Source of the DNA: Diprion similis | Taxonomy: Eukaryota > Arthropoda > Insecta > Hymenoptera > Diprionidae | Length of the DNA: 64,000 nt | Assembly (NCBI RefSeq): GCF_021155765.1 | Contig: NC_060112.1 | Location: forward strand, 17,980,001-18,044,000 | Direction: 5' to 3' | Part shown: in pieces, positions 1 to 13,804 of the stretch | Layout: each line of letters opens with the position of its first letter | Numbering within the stretch: the first letter of the stretch is position 1 | The notes under the pieces: model-generated | Database searches by the model: none | Seen by the model: only the letters and a program-made list of their open reading frames with translations | Told to the model about the DNA's origin: nothing | Program-made: the position numbers and the translations under genes

Positions 1-3000
1 AATTAAAATAATGAATTTGGTAAATGAATTCTTACTCCTTTCTCTATCGTTTACAATCTCCTCCAGCTCCGCCTTGTTTACATACTGAACGAAGTACTCC
101 TAAGGGATTACGCATTTTGTTAAATTTTCACTGCCAATTACACTTATTACTTCGATTGCATTAAAACCTCAATTTAAAAAACAATTAGTTAAAACAGATA
201 GAAACGATGGAGGCTATGAATAATCGTAGCCGATCAATATTCTTGCACGAACCCCTAAGAAAATGATACTTTGTGGAGGGATACTTGGTGCATGTACTTT
301 CCAATAAAATGAAAATCGTTTCAAATCAATATAGATTTAGGAAGCCTAATTATACATAGTTCTCATTTCTCATTACCCTCCATTGTTTTGCCCTTTATCT
401 TGCATAACGCAGCACTCTTATTACTCTCTTATAAAATATCTAATATCGATACTGAAAAATAAAACACCACAAGAAAACACCCACTAGTATCTCGTTGTAA
501 TGAAATTCATGGACAAGTTTTCAACAGAAAATAATTGGGTTATTCGATTTCATGAAATAATGTGATAGACAGACCAAAAATATAAAAGAAAGCATACTAC
601 CTCATCAGGATCGGGTACAGCAAATGTGACGTTCAGAGGCTTGACATGCTTCGTTTTGTAGTTATGCTCCAAAAGTAAAGGAGTGTAAAGTACATTTTTC
701 CACTGTCTGCTCAACACTATAACACCCTGAAACCGTATAGATCTATTAGACAAACCATTTTTTAATTATTTCAGTGGAAACCACTACCTGACGAAGGGTA
801 GACAGTGGAGGTAGATCAGCTGTTCTTAAGTTTGCCTCAATTGTAGAAAGATCGGACAGTAGAACGTAATTTTGTAATATACTGCCTAATTGACAAGATG
901 GATCTTCTTGCAAAGTTTTGGCTAGTGGTGTTAATCTTCCATATCGACTCTGTGGAGTGTTTGAAATATATGGTTTACTTGATATGTTCTATATTTAGTG
1001 AATTATACTAAAATATAATTTTTGAACGAACTTTTGTTGGCATGTGGATACCCTGTACATCCAATGCTTCAGCCATGAGACAGGCCACGATGGCAGTAGA
1101 CCTTCGATACATGCTTTTAACCATGTGTACAACTCTAATGGCAAATCTGTTGCTGGGATTCATCCAGGCATTTATGGCTGGGGATGCTGTGCTCAATAAA
1201 TTCCAATCCAATCTAGTGTAATCGATTTTCCTAGTTATCGGAGTTCTCGGTGGAGCCGCGAAATTGAACCACACCGTTTTTAGTTCTATAATGCACGAGC
1301 TTGTGTTGCCATTAGTCTCTTTGGCGACTAAACTAGTGCATGTAGCACTAGTATTTATTCGCGTTGTATTAGAAGTATTTGTTGCACCCACGTCTGTTTC
1401 TGTTGTTGCCGATGTTGAAGCTGGAATCATTTTGATAAAAAAATATGGTATACTTAATTATAATCAACAGGATACATATCTATTCAACAAAAATAAAGTA
1501 AACGAAAACTATTTAATATAAAAATGTGGGATTAAAATAAAGAATATATACAACAATTGCCATACCAATGGTATTTTCTAGTTCATCACGGCTTTTGATG
1601 CTATCTGTACAAAAAATTTCCGTTTCTGATTTCTTATCCTCGTGCCCATTATCACCTTTCTCAAATTGTGATCTCTTGACACATTTCAATGAAATCCCTT
1701 CGAAGCCGCATTCAAACATTATGAATCCTAATTTGTCCTCCCCACTGCCCACTGTGAATTCTTCAGTTGCTTGGGACGGACCGGTTTGTGTCTAAGATAC
1801 AATTATGAGTGATATTGAATTTTTATAATTATAACATGATTTTATGAGTAATATTTGCATCTAAAATAACACAAAAATAAACAAGAATATATGAAAAATA
1901 TAGCGCTAGGCACAACAATTGTTCAGCAAAAGGAAATACTTACGCAATATTTATCTTTTTCATCGACAGGTTGATGCAGGTAATAGTCAACACATTTTAA
2001 GGGCGAAGTTATTCGTGTACATGTAAACAACACTTTGGAGTAATGTACAGGTATAGCTGTTATTACTGCATCTTTTAATATTGATGATTCATTTCGAAGT
2101 CGCCGTAATTGTGTATGAATCTTTCCTATGTAATTGAATCAAATAAAAATACGATCAGGCGTGCAAGTTATATTATAGTTAATTTTTATACGTTGTTATC
2201 TAACGATTTCATCAAGTTTCATAAGTTAATTATTTAACAATATTAGGTACGGAATGCTGGGCACTAATGCTTCTTACCAATATTCAAAGTAACTATAGTT
2301 TCTTCTTGTTGTTTTTCTGATGTTTCAATATAAACTGGTTCTCCACCAATAATCTCAGTGGCGGCAGCGGTTTGATGTGCGGGTAAAAAGGCTTTACTAA
2401 TTTTATTCACCTTCTTCTGATTAGGCTGTACTGCTGGCTTATGAAATGTTTGTACTACTTCTCTTGCTTGTTTGCCAATATAAAATCTCGTCGTAACATT
2501 GTCAAAGCAAATGGCAAACAATGAAACGCAAGTCAAGTCTCGAATATTATCCAGTGCAGAAAATGAAATAATTTCTTCCACAACTGACGCTTGTAACAAT
2601 GTTATATTCACCTGTGCAACAAAACGGTGTGGTAGTTCAGTAAATAGATATAAAATTGTAAAATCAAGCTTAAATTCATTACCTATTATTGACGTAATGA
2701 ATTTTTAATTGCTTTCTTAATTAACCGTGATAAAAACTAGCTTTTTGTCTTTCGCGAATTATAAAGTATATCAGTATAAATAAGATCACCTTTGGTAAGA
2801 TTATAGTACCCTGTACTTGAGTAGTAATACTTTCTTCATAAACGCTCGTTTGTAGTGCAACTTGGACTGTAAAAAAATAAATTAATAATTTTATTAAAAA
2901 ATGTTTGCGTAATAAATTTTATTTCTTGTAGGTCAATCAAAAAAATTAATAATACAAGCAAAGTGGTGATAAAAACGCCAAAATTTGATACTTACCATTT

Positions 3001-6000
3001 CCGTTTTTTATATTCCTTTCTGCAGTTGACCGTTTGGAACTAGTTTGCACTTGACTCCAGTAAGATAAACTCTGATCCTGTTTCAAAATATTGGCACCTT
3101 CAACTCTCCCAAGACACTCATTGTGAAGGTGATTTAAGATCGTTAATGGATGCAAAGTAGCCAATGTTGGTATTATGGCATCAATAAAACGCTGTAACGA
3201 TTCCAATACCATTGGACTCAACATAATATCGATATCACCCTTCAGTTTCAGAATAACAGTTGTACGAGAACCAGTTTCGTGCTGTACAGTCAATAATTCT
3301 TCTTCGTCATGTGCGATATCGTTGTTATCACCTAAAAAGTAATATCATTGAATAAAAAAACATTTTCGATCATACTGTCACACAAGCCTAAAATTAAGTA
3401 AATAATCAAAGTTTACACATATTTTTGCGCATAAACTTGACAAAAAGCATCATCCAAATAAAATTTACATGTTTACCTTCAGACTGAATCAATGCACTGC
3501 TATCCCAAATATAAGGATGTGTTGGCGTCTTGTTAGAAGAACTTGCTCTAGGTGATCCGTCAATTCTAGTAATCATCTTCAATGATGTGAAACCTTCAGT
3601 GACTGCATCGAATTTCGGTACATAACGCCCACCAATGTAAACCAACCTGCCATCTTCAGTCCTTTGAAATAAGGGCGTGGTGAAAGCATCACCACTACAG
3701 GGTAATGATGATTGAACCCAGTTTGAACACCGAACCTGATACAGTATAAGCGAAAAAATTGGAGCATAAGTTAATTTACTTTTATTAACCAACTCTATTG
3801 TAGCTTTCCTGGATGCCACTGTAAATATATAAAACGCAAAGAGAAATTTCAAAGACTTACCTGAGTCAGATGACTGACATAGCTTGACATTAACAGTGGG
3901 GAATCAACAATCGGTTTGTTAACTTGCATATGTAAATTCACTAATGTCATGTCTTCTTGTGATGACATAGCTGATATAAAACTTGTTGAGGATACAGAAT
4001 GACTGTCAGATGTATCAATTAGGGTACCAGCTTCGTTAGTATCGACTACACTTCTGAAACTAGCATTTCTGTTCACCTTCGAACTTTTCTTAGAGTGCAA
4101 GTTTTGTGTCTTAGTTCTCTCTAAGGTATGTGCTTTTTCTACTACGGTGCGATTTGCGTTTGTTGAACTTTCAACTATCGACAAATCTGAGGAAAACTTC
4201 TTTTTCATGGTTTCACTGTGATTCAAGACGGTACCAGAACCAACAATAGACTGTCGAAGGCTGGAGGTTCGACTTCCACCAAGGCCATGACTGATGTCTT
4301 CATCCGCAGAGTAGAATGCTTCAGAATGGTTTTCAGATGACATAGATATTGTTCTCTGTACCTGAATGTGCGAAACATTGAAAAATTACTTCTCAATACT
4401 TTTAAGATTACTAGGAACCCACACTTTATCATTGTCGGTTAGCCCAAAAAGATGGATTAAATTTATTAATATACACATTTGTAAACAACGTACCTCTTGT
4501 CTTAAACGTTCTTCAGAATCCGATCTTGCACATAATGAATGGTGAGACTCCGAAACATTGACACCATCTTTTTTGCTTACTAATTTTTGTGTAGTTGGCG
4601 GAGTCTGTTCTGTTGGAACAGTTGGTAACGATTGTGGACTACTACTTTGCTGCAAACACTCTCTAGCTGGTGTATGAAAGTAATCAACAGCTAGTTTTGA
4701 ATCTGAGGCACTGCTTTTTGGTGCAGTTTCAATTTCAGGAACATTCAGTATTGATTTACTTCGTTCTGTATTTAATATAGAGTCTGAATCCAGCTTTTGC
4801 GGCAGTTGTACTGTGGGACTGGCATCAACTAGGCGAGCGTATGGAACATCATTCATGTTGGTTCCCCTATATTGGATGAAGCATAATTTGTTTCCATATT
4901 TTAAAAATTGGATCCGCTTTCAATATATCAATTAGAAAATTAAAAAAATATGCAACAAGGTATGATACAGTTCTACAAACTCTATAAATATTTTTCATTG
5001 AGTAAATAATAAAAAAAAAACACATTTTTTACTGATAAATTCCGAACACATAATAAAAATGATCATTAACATATGATTACCGCACAGATGTGTAAGAAAA
5101 TCTTCGCCCCAGAGGTTTTCTTTCTGCCATTCCAACCAACGGGCTGACCGAAGCTGTACTTAGTTTAGTACTACTGTTTCCTTCCTTGCTCGAATTTTTA
5201 CTATGATCGATTGTTGATCTTGACCTCTCGAACCCTGCTTTAGGACTTTGAGCTTCGTCAGGAACAACTGTTACTTTGAGATATGCATTTGGATAATGAA
5301 TGTCTTGCAATGATACATCTTGCAAGCTGTAGGGGGGTGTATGAAACACTAGTTGGCCTTCATGCAAAATAGATTGTCCAAAGCCCTTTTCTTTCCCAGT
5401 TTCATAGATTCTATAATGTAATTCCATAATATTATATGTATACAGAAACACACTATGTATAACAAAAGAGAACTGCAGTATAACATCTATTACTTTCTAT
5501 ATCTATGCTACATATTACTATGAAACCTGTCAGTGTCAAAAATGTCATGTACATTATTTGACCAGTTTTAACAAATTAGGTTTAGAAATTTGTACTCATT
5601 TTATATGTTGATTTGATTTTTTAAATCACAATTAGTCATGGCGGAAGAAATAGAAATTGAAGAAAATCTTGATCGTGATTTCCTCTTGTTTATGTCTCTG
5701 ACAAAGACCTATTTTCCTCAAATTGTCGATCAAAGAGATATAACGCTGTGTACCCAATGGCTTTCGAAGTTGTGTGGCGAAAAGGTACAGGGTATATCTC
5801 AAAAACGCAATAGAAATTTGTATCTCTTACATTTGCTAATGAATATGCAAGAAGGAAAAATGGCTGGGCCATTCTTGAAAGCACCTGCCGATGGGCCTCT
5901 ACCTACAGCAACAGGAGTGTTTGGTCCACCACCGGCTGAGGCATCTATTACAGATGCTGGAGAAAATGTAGTAGGTATGAAAATTGTAAAGAATAGTGTA

Positions 6001-9000
6001 GCAATATCTTCAAGAAGAAACAGGAGTCAAAGTATCGAATATTACAGAACAGTGAGCGAAGATAAATAAAGTCGACTTTTTTCCCCATAGGTAAAATAAT
6101 TGAGGATTTTCAAGAGCGTTCAGCTGATGGTAGAACATATGTAGCAACACGATGTCTACCAGATAATCGAGGGACGTATGCATTTGTTGCTTTAAATATC
6201 GATAAGAAATTGGATGCAGCAGAAAATATGACAATCATACCATGTGCAACGAATAAATCCAAATTACACCATATTAAGGCTTTACATAAACTTTCAACCT
6301 TTAGCCTTGGTGATCATCCAACTGAGTCACAAATGGAGGATTTTTACATTCGGAATATTGAAGCGAAGGTTTCTGGTGAGATCTACATAAAAATTGAAAC
6401 TATTTTCAATGTGACCCTTCATTAAATAAAACTTTAAACAATAAAGACAATAACTCATGAGTGTAGGAACGGAATTATGCCTTAAAACAGTGTACTTAGT
6501 ACCTCTGCTTACAGGTGATATCGTACAACTTTATGATCAATTGAAGACTGATATGGGCAAACCATGCGGACGTAATAAGGAAGAAGTGGACTACTATGAT
6601 GTGCTTTTGAAACAAATTGATGATGAAATCAGAGGTCCGCCATCTGGAGAAAATGATTTAGTTAATTTTCTTGTCGGTAGATTGAGCCAAGATTTAAAAA
6701 AAGTTCCGAAGATGAGTCACATTTTCAAATTGAAACCAGAACAACAACATTTGAAAATATTAGAAATTCTGAGACAAAAGCTGGTTGTCAGGTGAGAATT
6801 ACCAGCTATTAATAGTATCAAGTAGTTTCAGATCCGTGTACAGCTTAGGAAAGTCATGAGAAAAACCCAAAAATTTTGGTTCCATGCTGACCTTTACAGA
6901 CAAACTAATGCAAGGCATATATTCTCACTCTTTTTGCTGCATGAAAAAGTAGACTAACATACATCATAGTTCATATGTCTTTACGTCAAATTTGAAAATG
7001 GTGTTTAAAATAACCGCACTGAAACTTCACTAGCAAAAAAAGTAAAAATCAACATGTAGTAAAAGTTTATAATTGCACCAATTAAAATAATTAAAAGTTG
7101 ATATTCGAGACCTCAAAATGCGGCTGCGCAGAAAAAAGTACAATATGTGTTCTTTAATATTTGTGAATGCTGTGAAATCTGTAAAGACAACAAGAGGAAA
7201 AACGTCGACATCTTTTGGCTGAAATGGAAGAATGTATGATGGCATCTGTCGCACCATCCGAGTCCTGCATGGGAAATTCAGGGGAAACAACAGAGTCTAT
7301 GTGGAAATTAGCTGTAACAAGACCGCCTCCTGAAACTGACATGACCAGATTATCGAGCATATACCCTGAAGAAGCTATAGCAGCTTTTCTGGATATTCTA
7401 GCAGAAGATAGGCAAGCTATTCTGATGAGAGGTAAACGAAGGGAACAAAACTTAATCGAAAGTATAAGATCCGAGGTGTATAAAGAAGTACAATTTGGAA
7501 AAGCAGAGTACAACAAAGCTCGAGCAGTTTACAGGTACATCATAAATATTCAATAATCATGTTAGTTAAAATTAGTTGACTATATGAACATGAAACGTTA
7601 GTACACCCTATATGAGCTGAAAATAACGTATTGTACGATACCATTATCAATACAGGGAGTGGAATGAAATCCTCTCAAACGTTGAAGAGATAATGTACCT
7701 GACTACCAACGAAGTAATAGAAGATGTGCCAAAACAAAATGAACAACTTTTGGCCGACATGATAACAAATATAAAACAGACAGAGAATTTAGTTGTTGAA
7801 GAAGCCCAGCGAGGGGAAATGCTGACTGAAAAAATAGCTGATGCAAATGAATGGAAATTCTCAACCTGCGATGATGATGGAAAAAATGCCTCATGGGACA
7901 TGAAGACACTGATCGATAATATGAGGGACGAAGTAGAATCTTATAAACTATTGATTCAAAATCAAAGACAGAGAATTCAACAACTCCGTGATCAATTGGA
8001 CTATCAATGAATTACAATTATCGATATTAAAGATGGCATTTTAACAACTTCTTGTGGTACTGTAAAGAAAAGAAATGCAGATTTCTATAGGAAAGTAAAT
8101 TTTGTGTTTTGCACTTACTACCTGGGCTACTCCTTTGTTAGAAGTTCACGTGCGTCATTTTTTTTATCATTCGCAAAATGAGTTTGTATATTCTCAATTG
8201 AAAGTTCTGATAAGCTCACCTATATGCAGCGACATTAATACCATCCTGCAAATCGTGGTAACTCGGTTTAAAAAATCTTGTGCCATTTTTATTGTTGCCA
8301 AAAAATGCACAGCCACCAATGCATCCACATTTTGCTGCTTTTACACCACTTTCTACAGGCCATAAAAACCACAACCGTTTCGTTCTTTCATCATGCATTT
8401 TTAAATATTTATTCTGCACCAAATGTAAATTGTGTTCTGGTGTTGGCAATGAAATCGCTGCTTCTATTATAACTGGGCCTAAAGATACTGAGCCCACCTC
8501 AAGCCAAATATCAGACCCATCACCTATTATTGCAAGAGAAAATCATTATTTAGATTCAGAAAGCACTGAATGATAAAATTAATTTTGGTCCATTTTTCAC
8601 AATATTCTGTAGTAACCATTGCACGCAATTTTTGTTTATCAAGGTTTTGAAGAGTAATTTTTTTCACCTGACATGCGGCTGCTTGCGTTATTATGTGATC
8701 GACCGCTTCCAGTTGTGTTTGTGTTACTGGCATTCGCAAAATGTTCAGCTGCTGATACAAACTGGCGTATTAGTATCGCAGGTAAGACTCCAGTAACACC
8801 GGACTTCACTTGCTGACCATGAAGATTACAAGTAGACACGCGAATGGGTGACATCCAAATCTGAATTGCCGTTCCAGCTTCTTGCAGATATAAGTCAATG
8901 GCGTCTAACGATACTCTTGTCATTCTATACTTTATGTCTTCTGAAGTAGGACACCTGTATTCAATAGCCGATGGTTATCCAAAATGAAAAATCAGTATTT

Positions 9001-12000
9001 TCGATGCAACAAATTTGTATGCAAATTAAATAAGCATCCTGATTACCTGTAATGGTTATCTGGGTCACTGTCGGCACATTGAAGTGGAGGTAGGCCATGA
9101 TGACAGAAATGTGGTGTTCCGGGAGGTTTTAAATTATTCTCTGTATTTTTCACCATTAACAAAAACGTTTCTAACGTAGTGAAAAGATGATGTAATTGCG
9201 GGGAACTTATTTTACCACTCAATTTTCCTAATTGAACTTCTATCAACCAAGCATACTCTAACGTTTCTTGGTCTAAGCTTCTTCCTTCGTCGCTAAACAT
9301 TGCATGTCCTCTGACTTGCAGTGCGCTCAGCATAAGGTGCCCTTGATTCAAATGTTTATCCCTTCCAGATCTTGTTACATTATCCATCAATAACATAATT
9401 GCTGGAGAGAGCAATAACTGCAATTCTGTTTCCTTGTAGCCTTTTTTCATTTCAAAGCCAAAGCGCTCCAACAGAATAACTGGGCACGGGGGATCATTTT
9501 CATTACAGTTTTTCACAAGATGAGCTTGAATATCATGCATTGTGATCCCCACAGTGACTTCCATAGGTCGATAATCTCTGGGGTCAAAGGGCTTCGATTT
9601 TAACTCTTCGTCTTCTGCTGACGTTTCGATACTATTATTATGAACATCTCTTTCTTTGGTGCGCTCATTACTCATAGTGGTGGACGAACTACGACTTTGT
9701 TGCATATCAGTAAAAGATTGATAGTCTCCAAAAATGTTTTCTTTCAAATGTACAAAATTTTTGATAAGTGAACCATATGTAATTAAAACTGATGGGCCTA
9801 TTTCCAATTCTAGACTAACTTTGTCTGGTGAAAGGGATTGTGGATCAAATCTTTGGGAACCATCCTGAGTCCAATGAAGTCCTGGAGATTTTCTACATCT
9901 GGGTATTCGCATTGGCGATAATAAAATTTCCTCTTTTTCTGGAGTAGTTATATTTGCCTGAGGAGTTGGGCCCAGAGGTGGGCAGGGATGATACGTATAA
10001 TTGATGCTCAATGCAACGATAGGCACAGACCAGCAATCGACCCAGCCAAATTCCTTCTGACATACGTTTCTCCACTTCTTATTTCTATCCAAGTCTGCTA
10101 ATTGGCGAACCGATCCATCTCTTGACACAATCTTTGCATTTTTATGTAGGGCTAATAGAATGTTCCGATTTGTATTTACTTCGGGTAGATAAAAAGACAA
10201 GTCCACACTTTCGCCTTGTATCCAAAATCGCAGCGGTATTGTAACTGGGAGAAAATCCACAAACGGCAGATCAAACGAAAGATCGAACAAGTCTCCACAA
10301 AATGCAATGTGCGCATTTTCTTGATTCTGAGAAGAACAGTCGATCCAGTTGTATTCGTTACTTATAGTTAATAATTCAAATTCTTTCAATAGTAAACTAA
10401 ACTTCCAGGTATATGGTACAAAATGTAAAAGATCTGGCCTCGCTTTACTGGCCCAATCATTAATCATATCTTGAAAGAATTCTTTGTGTGAATAAACTAA
10501 ATTAGCAGTTGCTTTGCAGCCGGTAAGATTTAGTACCCATTCCTGATGATCGTTCCATCTTATAGGATAATGACACTTTATTCCAAACTCCAAAGTTTCA
10601 CTTTCAACTAAACTTCTATACTGTAAACTGGTTGTCGCCTCGAGATGCAGTAACTGTCCTGTTATTTTTGTAGTGTAACCATCTTGCAACACTATCCAAG
10701 GCATGGTAACTTCTAAGTATGATCCAGGACCGACGTTTATGTGGATTGCATTGGTTTCTTTGTTCTTGCTGAATAATATATCGACCGTAGCTTCGTTCAG
10801 GGTTGACAAACGAATATCAAACGACTGAACTTGTCTTTTCTCGCCAGGAACAGGTGCTTTTGTAATTTTCAATGGCTGATAATCGTTTGGGAAAAAAAAC
10901 CTAAATAAATGTTCTCTTTGTCTATCAGCCCATGGGCCGTAACTGAAGTCTGTACCTTTACCACACTTTATATCAATTCCCCAAATGGGAGGCATCGCTT
11001 CAACCATGTCCCCGTTTGCTAACCTAATCATTTCTGGATGCTCTGGAACTACACCTGGCTGATCCATGTAATAATAAAGCTCCATATTATTCGAACTCAG
11101 CACAACAAATCCTTCACCCATGTATCTTGGCGGTTCATCCACCATTCCAATATACTTAGGACTAGGGGCCAGAATGACTTTGAAATTTTCAGCCTTGCAT
11201 TTGGTGAAATGCATGAAATGATCATATCGAGATGCAGCCGGCTTTGTAGAATATACGAAATGTGCTTCTTCGACCGTTATGGATAGGGTTGTAGGAACTA
11301 AACGATTACCAAACACTACTCTTCCCTGAAAGATTGTTAATTGATGAAATAAGAGTTTGAATTTAATTTGGATAATTATCTGAATATAGGTACTGCCTAA
11401 TACAATAAGAAGATCAAGTTTATAACATATGTTAAAAACTTACAGTGCAAATGTCCAACTTAATGACAGGAATTAAATCTCTCCAAGTTCTAGCAATTAC
11501 ATGAGCTTCCTGTCTTCTGATATTATTAACTCGCCGAGTGACATCCATTGCATTTATTTGGTGACGGGCTTCATTTGCTACATTGCTTATGGACTCTTTA
11601 TCATTATCGTCGATATTTACATTATGATTTTCTTCGTCAGGATACACTTGGGGAGTTAACCCAAAGAGTTTCTCGAGTTGAGCATAAAGCTCACAGCGAT
11701 TATAGACATGCAATTCAAAACCATTCAACATAACTGATAGACGAGTATCAGAATGAGACAAATCTAGAATGAAATAAAAATTCTTATTATATCTCGGGGC
11801 AATTGTTTTTTACAAATTAATTTTCTTTTTAGTGAGTGAACAAAATTATGCAAGAACAGTCTTAACAAGTTGGTATCTTATCAATAACTTATATTTACCT
11901 TCAGAAACATCTTTTGGAACATAACTTCTCCACCATCGAAATATAAGCCACCCATCTTGAATTCTTACGCTATAATCATTTGTGATGTAAACTATATCTC

Positions 12001-12472
12001 GGAACATTATTTTCCCACTCAGTGCACTAAGAGTAAATGATCCTGAAAATGAGAATAAGAGTAGGTTAATTCAATGCTAAACACAAAATAAATTTGAAGA
12101 ATAAACAGGCAAAAAGTACAACTGAGTATAACCCTTTTACGTTATTATTAGGTATAGTCTTCGTTGAAACCTTAATTTGTCATTGCAGATAGCTCGGCTC
12201 TCCTAGTTACAGTTTATATGCCGAGATCATTGAATTTAACCAAATTTTTCTTCAAACTTACCAACTTTAACATATCCATCACGGATGACAAATCTGTTAA
12301 GCAACCTAGTAAGAACGTATCCAATAACTCTGCTGTTGTAATAGGCGATATAAACAACCCAGGAGATGACAGATACTAATGAACAGAGTAACCAGATGAA
12401 TTGCTCATTTATTGGCATGTCGGAGAGCCACGGGGATGGGGTCGTACTACCATAAACGTCTGCATCCGCCAT
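1..12472 (-). CDS. tweek: Tweek / BLTP1 (KIAA1109) bridge-like lipid transfer protein, N-terminal part
   Basis: Giant rod-shaped protein that moves bulk phospholipid between membranes at contact sites; the fly gene tweek acts in synaptic vesicle recycling. Exons, 5' to 3' on the minus strand: 12262-12472, 11899-12042, 11444-11763, 9047-11325, 8668-8954, 8220-8523, 5081-5410, 4494-4866, 3861-4361, 3477-3735, 2996-3331, 2790-2866, 2278-2611, 1944-2125, 1566-1791, 1032-1420, 788-949, 601-726 and 36-99, continuing off the left edge. Phases agree throughout, giving about 2,300 codons against about 5,000 residues in the human protein. The start begins MADADVYG, followed by a membrane anchor at about residues 24-46. 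Family-typical stretches include GRVVFGN, PPRYMGEGFVVL, CGKGTDFSYGPWADRQR, CNLHGQQVK and PEHNLHLVQ. Residues around 1,350-1,650 are Ser/Thr-rich and probably disordered. The donor at 1031 (GTTCGT) is weak, and the last exon's end at 36 is less certain. Identity is from recognised family sequence. Confidence 0.93.
5638..8010 (+). CDS. DUF4485-domain coiled-coil protein, nested in tweek intron
   Basis: Complete five-exon gene: 5638-5974, 6091-6375, 6515-6791, 7187-7534 and 7656-8010, all phases consistent, 533 residues. It lies wholly within tweek intron 5411-8219 on the opposite strand. Residues about 8-90 match the DUF4485 pattern known from CEP112: a DRDFLLFM start, then CTQWLSKLC, then KRNRNLYLLHLLMNM and a GPF motif. 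The second half is charged and heptad-like, rich in Glu, Lys and Gln, ending in a predicted coiled coil (EVESYKLLIQNQRQRIQQL). A centrosomal or ciliary role would fit the domain family but is only inference. The ATG at 5638 is the first in the frame and precedes the domain directly. The protein is shorter than CEP112, so strict orthology is not claimed. Confidence 0.87.
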
Positions 12473-13804
12473 GGTTATAACGTAATTTTTCTCCCCAAAA
12501 GTATCGCAACGTTACATATTTCTACCAAAAAATCTGAAATAACAAATTGAAAGTCATGCAATTGTTATTAAGTAATACTGTCATTCATTACCAAGTAACT
12601 GAGTGGTTGACCAATTCATAGCCTCAAATGATAATTCATATCTACCTGTTGGTCAAAGGGCACAGGATTTGTCATTGCTCTTTTTATCTTATTCACATTG
12701 TTTGTAACTGAACACAAAGTGCGATGGTACATAAATATAACCTGTTTCTTTAAAGTATCAGTCAGGAAAAAGCAGAGTAGGCGTGTCGTGGCGTTCAGAG
12801 ATGTTATCGTAAGATAAGCAGTTATCTTCAATTGAACATAAAAATAAATATTGATAACATTCAATATTAACAAAGTTTCACAAGTAAATAACGACTAATA
12901 ATTACGAGCGTTTGTGACTCGTACGTAATGTACAGTCCAATTCAAAACCTTGGAATAATAACCTAATGCGGATGATTTGATGATAGTTCATAACTGTCAT
13001 TAGGCTTAATACAATTAGAAATAATCAAGTATAATTGTCAAAATTCACGCGAAAGCCGATGAGAGAACAATGAAACGGAAAAGTAATGAATATTTAGCAA
13101 GTTTTTACTATTTACATATTTCATGTTTGTAATAAGTTTATAAACAATGGGCAATACTTTCAAAAATGTTAGTAGAGGGACAGGCCTCTGATATCAGATT
13201 TTAAACTGTAATATAAACTGCGTGTACTACATGATTAGTCACGTATATACCTTATACGTAAGTTGCATGACTCAATTGTCAGTTGTTTACATTTCGAATA
13301 TAACGTTTATCTCTGGCAACTGATGAAAACAGCTTTTTCGACAGCACCGAAGAACTGTCACTTGATAAAATCGCCATTGATCTCGATTCTACGTGTCGAA
13401 GACTACGAGTGGCCTAGCATCAGGATGAGTACCACTGATATCTGACGCATGTACCGACGTTCAGCATGCAGCAGGTCGTAGATGCAGCAGTTCTCAAACA
13501 GCGGATTTACTTTTTTGTATTTGGAAAAAATTAAACCATTCGTAATTATAATGAAATAAATATATAGGTAGATATGTGCAACGAAAACACCTTTCAATTT
13601 CAACGAAATTATTATATATTTGATAATAATTCAACATCACAGTTGTGAATGCAGCGTATAGCACAAATGACTGCTCATACTAGTACATACAATTACATAA
13701 ACATTTACTTCGTCGACTACAATCAATATGCAGTATGTAAATTATCCAAAATCTGTCATTCTGATAAAGAGTAATTTAAAGCAATTCATTTAACAATTAT
13801 GCTT
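12473..13804. other. Intergenic: tweek 5' flank and codanin-1 3' flank
   Basis: AT-rich 1.3 kb between the tweek start codon and the codanin-1 stop codon. It should hold the tweek promoter and 5' UTR and the codanin-1 3' UTR. I see no open frame resembling a protein and no clear TATA box placed for tweek. Confidence 0.6.

Noticed and set aside
12616-12873. 85-codon minus frame upstream of tweek
   Set aside because: It does not join in frame to the MADADVYG start and has random composition; probably 5' UTR or intergenic sequence.
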